Below are positions 26,832 to 32,818 of a stretch of 32,818 nt of DNA, one piece after another. Every line of letters starts with the position of its first letter. Within the stretch, counting starts at the first letter, position 1. Under the pieces are notes generated by a model that saw only the letters and a program-made list of their open reading frames with translations, searched no databases and had not been told where the DNA came from. Source of the DNA: Pseudonocardiales bacterium. Its GTDB lineage: Bacteria; Actinomycetota; Actinomycetes; Mycobacteriales; Pseudonocardiaceae. The stretch covers positions 1 to 32,818 of the forward strand of contig JAPLAT010000206.1 of NCBI GenBank assembly GCA_026393175.1, read 5' to 3'. A program made the translations under genes and the position numbers.

Positions 26832-27263
26832 TCAGCCGCGCTCGCCGCGGCGCGGGGGCCGCCAGACCACCAGCGCCTGCTCGCGCTTCACCGGCACGAG
26901 ATCGCGCCGGTAGGACGCGTGCACGGACGCGACGGCCTGCTCGGCGGCCGTGCGGGCGGCGAGGAGCTCCTCGGCCATCGCGTCGATGCGGCCGCGGAGC
27001 TCGTCGACGAGCTGCTCCAGCTCGATGATCCGCTTGATGCCGGCCAGGTTGACGCCCTCCTCCTGGGAGAGCCGCTGCACCTCGCGCAGCAGGGCGATGT
27101 CGCGGGCGGAGTAGCGCCGCCCGCCACCGGCGGACCGGCCGGGGCTGACGAGCCCCAGCCGGTCGTAGCTGCGCAGCGTCTGCGCGTGCAGCCCGGCCAG
27201 CTCCGCGGCCACCGAGATCACGAAGACCGGCTGGTCGGGGCCGGTACCGGGCGGCACCGTCAT
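26832..27263 (-). CDS. hspR: Heat-shock repressor HspR (MerR family)
   Basis: The 143-residue MerR-type regulator has the winged-helix N-terminus [71 protein letters not shown], then a coiled coil ([27 protein letters not shown]). HspR represses dnaK and clpB operons by binding HAIR sites, with DnaK as co-repressor in Streptomyces. Matching sites are visible upstream of dnaK and clpB here, so it should control its own operon. The start overlaps the dnaJ stop (ATGA). It is the last gene of dnaK-grpE-dnaJ-hspR. Confidence 0.96.
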   Translation of the reverse strand: MTVPPGTGPDQPVFVISVAAELAGLHAQTLRSYDRLGLVSPGRSAGGGRRYSARDIALLREVQRLSQEEGVNLAGIKRIIELEQLVDELRGRIDAMAEELLAARTAAEQAVASVHASYRRDLVPVKREQALVVWRPPRRGERG

Positions 27264-28453
27264 CGCGCGCTCCGCAGCAGGTCGGCCCGCGGGTCGAACG
27301 CCTTGGTGGCCTCGGCGTAGGACTGCAGCGCCGTGGTGGCCGCGTCGTCGAGCCGCGAGGGCACCGCCACCTCGACGGTGACGAGCAGGTCGCCGGTGCG
27401 GGTCTTGCGCGGCACCCCGCGGCCCTTGACCCGGAACGTGCGCCCGCTGGCCGTGCCGGCGGGCACCCGCAGGGTCACCGTCGCGTCCAGCGTCGGCACC
27501 GTGATGGTGGCGCCGAGCGCCAGCTCGGGATAGGTGACCGGCACCGTGAGCGTCAGGTCGTCGGCGTTGCGGCTCGAGCGCCCGAACACCCGGTGCGGGC
27601 TGACGTGCACCGTGACGTAGAGGTCGCCCGCCGGGGCGCCCCCGCGGCCGGGCTCGCCCTGGCCCTTGAGCCGGACCTTCTGCCCGTCCTCGACCCCGGC
27701 CGGGATGCGGACGGTCAGCGACCGCGTGCGGGTGCTGACGCCGTCCCCGCCGCACTCGGGGCACGGGTCGTCGATCAGCCGCCCCGTGCCGCGGCAGTCG
27801 CGGCACGGCTCGGAGAACGCGAACGCGCCCTCGCTGCGGCTGACCAGGCCCCGCCCCTGGCAGGTCGGGCACTGGCGCGGCGTGCTGCCCGGCTTGGCCC
27901 CGGTGCCGCCGCAGCGCTCGCAGCGGCCCGGGGACGACAGCTTGATCGGCACGTCCGCGCCGCGGACCGCCTGCCCGAAGTCGACGCGCAGCTCGGTCTC
28001 GACGTCCGCGCCGCGGCGGGCGCCCGAGGACGCCGCGCCGCCGCGCCCCGCGGCCTGGCGGCCGAGGATGTCGGACAGGATGTCGCCGAAGCCGCCCGCC
28101 CCGGCGCCCCCGGCCGCACCGCGGCCGAAGATGTCGCCGAGGTCGAAGCCCTGGGCCCCGCCGCCGCCGGGGAAGCCCCCACCGGCGGGGAAGCCGCCGG
28201 GGAAGCCCCCGCCGCCGGCGAACAGGGCCCTGGTCTCGTCGTACTCCCGGCGCTTGTCCGGGTCGGACAGCACGCCGTAGGCCTCGGAGACCTGCTTGAA
28301 CCGCGTTTCGGCCTTCGCGTCGCCGGGGTTGGCGTCGGGGTGGAGCTCCCGTGCCAGCTTCCGGTACGCCTTCTTGATCTCCTCGGCCGACGCGTCGGAG
28401 GCGACGCCCAGCTCACGGTAGAAGTCCTTCTCGATCCAGTCGCGCTGGGTCAT
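27260..28453 (-). CDS. dnaJ: Chaperone DnaJ (type I)
   Basis: The 397-residue co-chaperone stimulates DnaK ATPase. It has the J-domain ([38 protein letters not shown] at 38-40), a long Gly/Phe-rich region ([33 protein letters not shown]), four zinc-binding CxxCxGxG-type repeats ([32 protein letters not shown]) and C-terminal substrate-binding domains. It lies 12 nt after grpE and overlaps hspR by 4 nt. Confidence 0.97.
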   Translation of the reverse strand: MTQRDWIEKDFYRELGVASDASAEEIKKAYRKLARELHPDANPGDAKAETRFKQVSEAYGVLSDPDKRREYDETRALFAGGGGFPGGFPAGGGFPGGGGAQGFDLGDIFGRGAAGGAGAGGFGDILSDILGRQAAGRGGAASSGARRGADVETELRVDFGQAVRGADVPIKLSSPGRCERCGGTGAKPGSTPRQCPTCQGRGLVSRSEGAFAFSEPCRDCRGTGRLIDDPCPECGGDGVSTRTRSLTVRIPAGVEDGQKVRLKGQGEPGRGGAPAGDLYVTVHVSPHRVFGRSSRNADDLTLTVPVTYPELALGATITVPTLDATVTLRVPAGTASGRTFRVKGRGVPRKTRTGDLLVTVEVAVPSRLDDAATTALQSYAEATKAFDPRADLLRSAR

Positions 28454-28465
28454 CCCGCCTCCCTC

Positions 28466-29106
28466 CTACTCTCCGGGCGGTGGCTCGGTCTGGTCGTCGC
28501 CCGTCCCCGCCGTGCGGTCGACGACCGCGACCATCGCCGGGCGCAGCACCCGGTCGGCCACCCGGTAGCCCCGGCGCATCACGGTGGACACGACGGTGAC
28601 GGTCGGGCCCGCGGCGTCGCCCTGCTCGTGCTGGACGGCCTCGTGCACGGCCGGGTCGAACTCCTCGCCGACCTCGCCGAAGGGCTCCAGGCCCTGCTTC
28701 TGCACGACGGCGACGAGCTTGTCGGCCACGGACTTGAACGGGCCGGTGAGGTCGCCGTGCGCCTCGGCGCGGTCGAGGTCGTCGAGCACGGTGAGCAGCT
28801 CGGACACGACCTGGGCCCGCGCCGTGACGGCGATCGCCTCGCGGTCGCGGTCGACCCGGCGGCGGTAGTTGGCGTACTCCGCCGACAGCCGCTGCAGGTC
28901 GGCCGTGCGCTCCGCCACCTGGGCGGCGAGCTCGGCGGTGGCCACGTCGGCGACGGGGTCGGCCTCCTCCGCGCCCTCGGGGGCGGCCCCGGCCGGCGCG
29001 TCGCCGGCCGGGGTGCGCACCTCACCGGTCACCGGGTCGATCCGGCGCCGGTCCCGGACCACGACCCGCTCACCATCGCCGTTCTCGGTGTTGCGGTCAT
29101 CCGGGG

Positions 29107-29110
<4 letters not shown>
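28466..29110 (-). CDS. grpE: Nucleotide exchange factor GrpE
   Basis: The 214-residue protein exchanges ADP for ATP on DnaK. A disordered acidic N-terminus is followed by the long helix [32 protein letters not shown], the helical bundle [36 protein letters not shown] (family signature EGVxxxxxxGExFDPxxHEA) and the beta domain [24 protein letters not shown]. The GTG start overlaps the dnaK stop as GTGA. About 85 residues before the core are longer than in E. coli but usual for actinobacteria. Confidence 0.96.
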
Positions 29111-30957
<1,847 letters not shown>

Positions 30958-30981
30958 GGTGGTTGCCTCCGAGTAGTGCGT

Positions 30982-31002
30982 GTTGCGTTGGTCCGGCTCA
31001 AG
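30982..31002. promoter_or_regulatory. Degenerate second HAIR-like site upstream of dnaK
   Basis: GTTGCGT-N7-GCTCAAG keeps the 7-7-7 layout of HAIR with a mismatched left half and a right half close to consensus. It lies 25-45 nt upstream of the dnaK ATG, closer than the stronger site at 31026-31046. It would be a weaker HspR site. Confidence 0.5.
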
Positions 31003-31025
31003 TCTGCCACGGGGCGTCCACCCGG

Positions 31026-31046
31026 GTTGAGTGGGCCTCGCTCAAC
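31026..31046. promoter_or_regulatory. HAIR operator (HspR site) upstream of the dnaK operon
   Basis: GTTGAGT-N7-GCTCAAC has the same half-sites and spacing as the clpB site. It lies 69-89 nt upstream of the dnaK ATG. Confidence 0.88.
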
Positions 31047-31094
31047 TTGCTGTCCGGTCCAACGGGCGACCACCGCCCCTTGTTCCCGCGGCGC

Positions 31095-31523
31095 CTAGAG
31101 GGGGTCGGCGGGCCGGGGCACGACCCGGCCGTCCGCGGCGCGCGGGAGCGGGTCGTCCACCGGGGCGAGGACCCGGTGCGCCCCCGGGTCGGCGACGGGC
31201 ACGTCGGCGGCGTCGCGGTACTCCAGCTCGCCGTCCGGCCCGAGGTCGGCGACGTAGCCCGCCGCGGCGAGCTGCTCCTCGTCGAGGTCGGTGAGCCGCT
31301 CCCAGCGGCTCGGCACGACCCGGTACTCCGGCCACGGCAGGTGTCCGTAGGCGTCGTGCAGGTCGGCGAGCAGGCCGACGAAGACCTGCTGCCAGCGCAG
31401 CGGCATCGACTGGGCCAGCGACCGCGGCACGACGAGGTGGTCGGGCGTGGCACCGGGGGCGGGACGGTCGAGGTAGTCCGCGACCGGGGTCGTGGAGGCC
31501 GGCGTGGCCGGTTCGGGGGGCAT
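31095..31523 (-). CDS. Conserved-looking actinobacterial protein of unknown function
   Basis: The 142-residue soluble, acidic protein has no signal peptide or membrane helix. It has a proline/threonine-rich N-terminus (about 30 residues), then PDHLVVPRSLAQSMPLRWQQVFVGLLADLHDAYGHLPWPEYRVVPSRWERLTDLDEEQLAAAGYVADLGPDGELEYRD, rich in Trp and Leu, and an Asp/Pro/Arg-rich end. I do not recognise the family. ATG 31523 has CAGGAG upstream at good spacing. Its stop lies 48 nt before the dnaK HAIR site on the same strand, and it diverges from the large ATPase gene. Confidence 0.75.
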   Translation of the reverse strand: MPPEPATPASTTPVADYLDRPAPGATPDHLVVPRSLAQSMPLRWQQVFVGLLADLHDAYGHLPWPEYRVVPSRWERLTDLDEEQLAAAGYVADLGPDGELEYRDAADVPVADPGAHRVLAPVDDPLPRAADGRVVPRPADPL

Positions 31524-31600
31524 CGTTCGCTCCTGGGGTCGTACGTCCCCCCAGCCTCCCAGCCCGGCGCGACGTGCGCCCGCGGCGGGGCCGGGTGCGC

Positions 31601-31606
31601 CATGCT
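31601..31606 (+). promoter_or_regulatory. -10-like CATGCT of a leaderless promoter (large ATPase gene)
   Basis: CATGCT lies exactly 6 nt before ATG 31613. The surrounding GCCATGCTGGGCGCATGA differs from the VOC-gene promoter GCCATGCTCGGGGCATGA at only two positions. Confidence 0.5.
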
Positions 31607-31612
31607 GGGCGC

Positions 31613-32818
31613 ATGAGCGCGGGGCTGGTGGGGCGCGACCGGGAGCTGGCCGCGCTGCGCGGGTGGCTCGCCGGGGCCGTCGCCGGCCACGGCCGGCTCG
31701 TCCTGCTGGCCGGGGAGGCCGGCATCGGCAAGACCCGGCTCGCGCAGGAGCTGGCCCGGTGTGCCCCGCCCGACGTCGCGGTCGTGTGGGGGCGCTGCGT
31801 CGACACCGAGGGCGCGCCGCCGCTGTGGCCGTGGCGCCAGGTGCTGGACGGCCTGGGCGTGTCCCGGCCGGACGCCGCGCGGGCGGGGGAGCCGGGGACG
31901 GCGCCGGACCGCTTCCGCGCGGTGGACGCCCTCGCCGCCACGGTGCTGGGCCACGCGTCCGGGCGCCCGCTGGTCCTGGTCCTCGACGACCTGCACTGGG
32001 CGGACGAGTCCTCGCTGCTCGTGCTGCGCCACCTCGCCGAGCGCGCACCGGGGGCGCCGCTACTGCTGCTCGCGACGCTGCGCGAGGCGGGCCCGGACGC
32101 CCCCCGGGCGCCGACGGACCTGCTGCGGGCCCCGGACGCCGAGCTGGTGGAGCTGCGCGGCCTGGGGCGCGAGGACGTGGGCAGGCAGCTGCGGGCGCTC
32201 GGCGCCGCCGGGGCCGTCGCCGCCGAGGTGCACGACGCCACCGGCGGCAACCCGTTCTTCGTGCGCGAGGTGGCCCGCGCCGTCGTCGACGGCACCTGGA
32301 CGCCGGGCGCCGCCCCGCGCACGGTCCGCGACGCCGTCCGGGCGCGGGTCGACCGGCTCGGCCCGGAGGTCCGCCGGTTCCTGCGGGCCTGCGCCGTGCT
32401 CGGCAGGCGGTGCGAGCCCGCGGTCGTGGCCGCGGTCCTGGGCGTCGCCGTCGCCGACGTCCTCGGCCCGGCCGACGCCGCGACCGCCGCGGGCCTGCTC
32501 ACCCGCGGCGGGGCGGGCGAGCTGCGGTTCGCCCACGCCTTGACCCGCGACGCCGTCCGCGACGCGGTCCCGGGCGCCGAGCTCGTGGCGCTGCACCGCG
32601 CCGCGGCCGACGCCCTCGAGGCCCGCTGGGCGGGCGAGCTGGACGAGCACCTGCCGGAGCTGGCCTGGCACCGCCTGGCGCTGGCCCCCTACGGCGAGGG
32701 GGCCGCGGCCCGGGACGTGGCGCTGCGTGCGGCCGCGTCCGCGCTGCGCCGGCTCGCGCCCGAGGAGGCGGTGCGGCTCGGCCGGGCGGCGCTGGCCCTG
32801 CCCGACCCCTGGCCGCCC
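31613..32818 (+). CDS. Large AAA-type signalling ATPase / probable LuxR-family regulator (3' end outside window)
   Basis: At least 402 residues of an open frame run off the window edge. The N-terminus is GLVGRDRELAALRGWL, Walker A is LLAGEAGIGKTRLAQEL, then RCVDTEGAPPLWPWRQVL and Walker B LVLVLDDLHWADESSLLVLRHLAE. LLLLATLRE, TGGNPFFVREVARAVVDG and the ARVDRLGPEVRRFLRACAVLGRR segment follow, then the start of a TPR-like helical region (AAADALEARWAGELDEHLPELAWH). This is the layout of STAND/LAL-type regulators (predicted ATPase, often with a C-terminal LuxR HTH). The HTH and the rest are beyond the edge, so a BTAD or cyclase variant cannot be excluded. The start is supported by the leaderless promoter. 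Confidence 0.85.
   Translation, partial: MSAGLVGRDRELAALRGWLAGAVAGHGRLVLLAGEAGIGKTRLAQELARCAPPDVAVVWGRCVDTEGAPPLWPWRQVLDGLGVSRPDAARAGEPGTAPDRFRAVDALAATVLGHASGRPLVLVLDDLHWADESSLLVLRHLAERAPGAPLLLLATLREAGPDAPRAPTDLLRAPDAELVELRGLGREDVGRQLRALGAAGAVAAEVHDATGGNPFFVREVARAVVDGTWTPGAAPRTVRDAVRARVDRLGPEVRRFLRACAVLGRRCEPAVVAAVLGVAVADVLGPADAATAAGLLTRGGAGELRFAHALTRDAVRDAVPGAELVALHRAAADALEARWAGELDEHLPELAWHRLALAPYGEGAAARDVALRAAASALRRLAPEEAVRLGRAALALPDPWPP

Overview
The window is about 33 kb of very GC-rich DNA with densely packed genes on both strands, many GTG starts and 4-nt ATGA/GTGA overlaps between operon genes. A ureABCFGD urease locus without ureE, a fba-DUF3151 pair, a SigE-type ECF sigma factor and a dnaK-grpE-dnaJ-hspR operon with HAIR operators all indicate an actinomycete. 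The composition and gene set fit Pseudonocardiales (Pseudonocardia-like), but the genus is an inference. I see no rRNA, tRNA, CRISPR array, transposase or phage gene. No gap without a gene exceeds about 150 bases.

Left part (1-7540, + strand): an ABC-F ATPase gene that has lost the core of its first ATPase domain, then the urease locus, interrupted by a small opposite-strand membrane-protein gene lying in a nest of inverted repeats. Next come the divergent 5-hydroxyisourate hydrolase and urate oxidase genes. Together these form a purine-nitrogen module: urate is oxidised and hydrolysed, and urea released further down the pathway is split by urease. The decarboxylase that should follow the hydrolase is not here.

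Middle part (7548-18554): a FUSC-type membrane protein, DUF3151 and class II fructose-bisphosphate aldolase form one operon. Divergent from it are an ECF sigma factor with a tiny membrane partner, a DedA protein, a VOC protein and a DUF4262 protein. On the minus strand follow a TrmH/SpoU methyltransferase, an unusual FtsH-like membrane AAA metalloprotease paired with a lipoprotein, pyrE, a short-chain dehydrogenase and an unknown membrane-anchored protein.

Right part (18570-32818): a 27-bp perfect hairpin of foreign composition, clpB with a HAIR operator, a nitronate monooxygenase, and a divergent AAA+ ATPase/TPR-membrane-protein pair in which the ATPase has apparently lost its stop codon. 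Then come an FMN-binding PNPOx-like protein, a flavohemoglobin, the hspR-dnaJ-grpE-dnaK heat-shock operon with one strong and one weaker HAIR site, an unknown protein, and the 5' part of a large signalling-type ATPase cut by the window edge.

The most notable non-coding signals are a recurring leaderless-promoter layout (a -10-like hexamer exactly 6 nt before the start codon at six genes), the nested inverted repeats between the small membrane gene and ureF, the palindrome over the uox promoter, the HspR/HAIR circuit linking clpB and dnaK, and inverted repeats at convergent gene ends whose arms or centre contain the stop codons.
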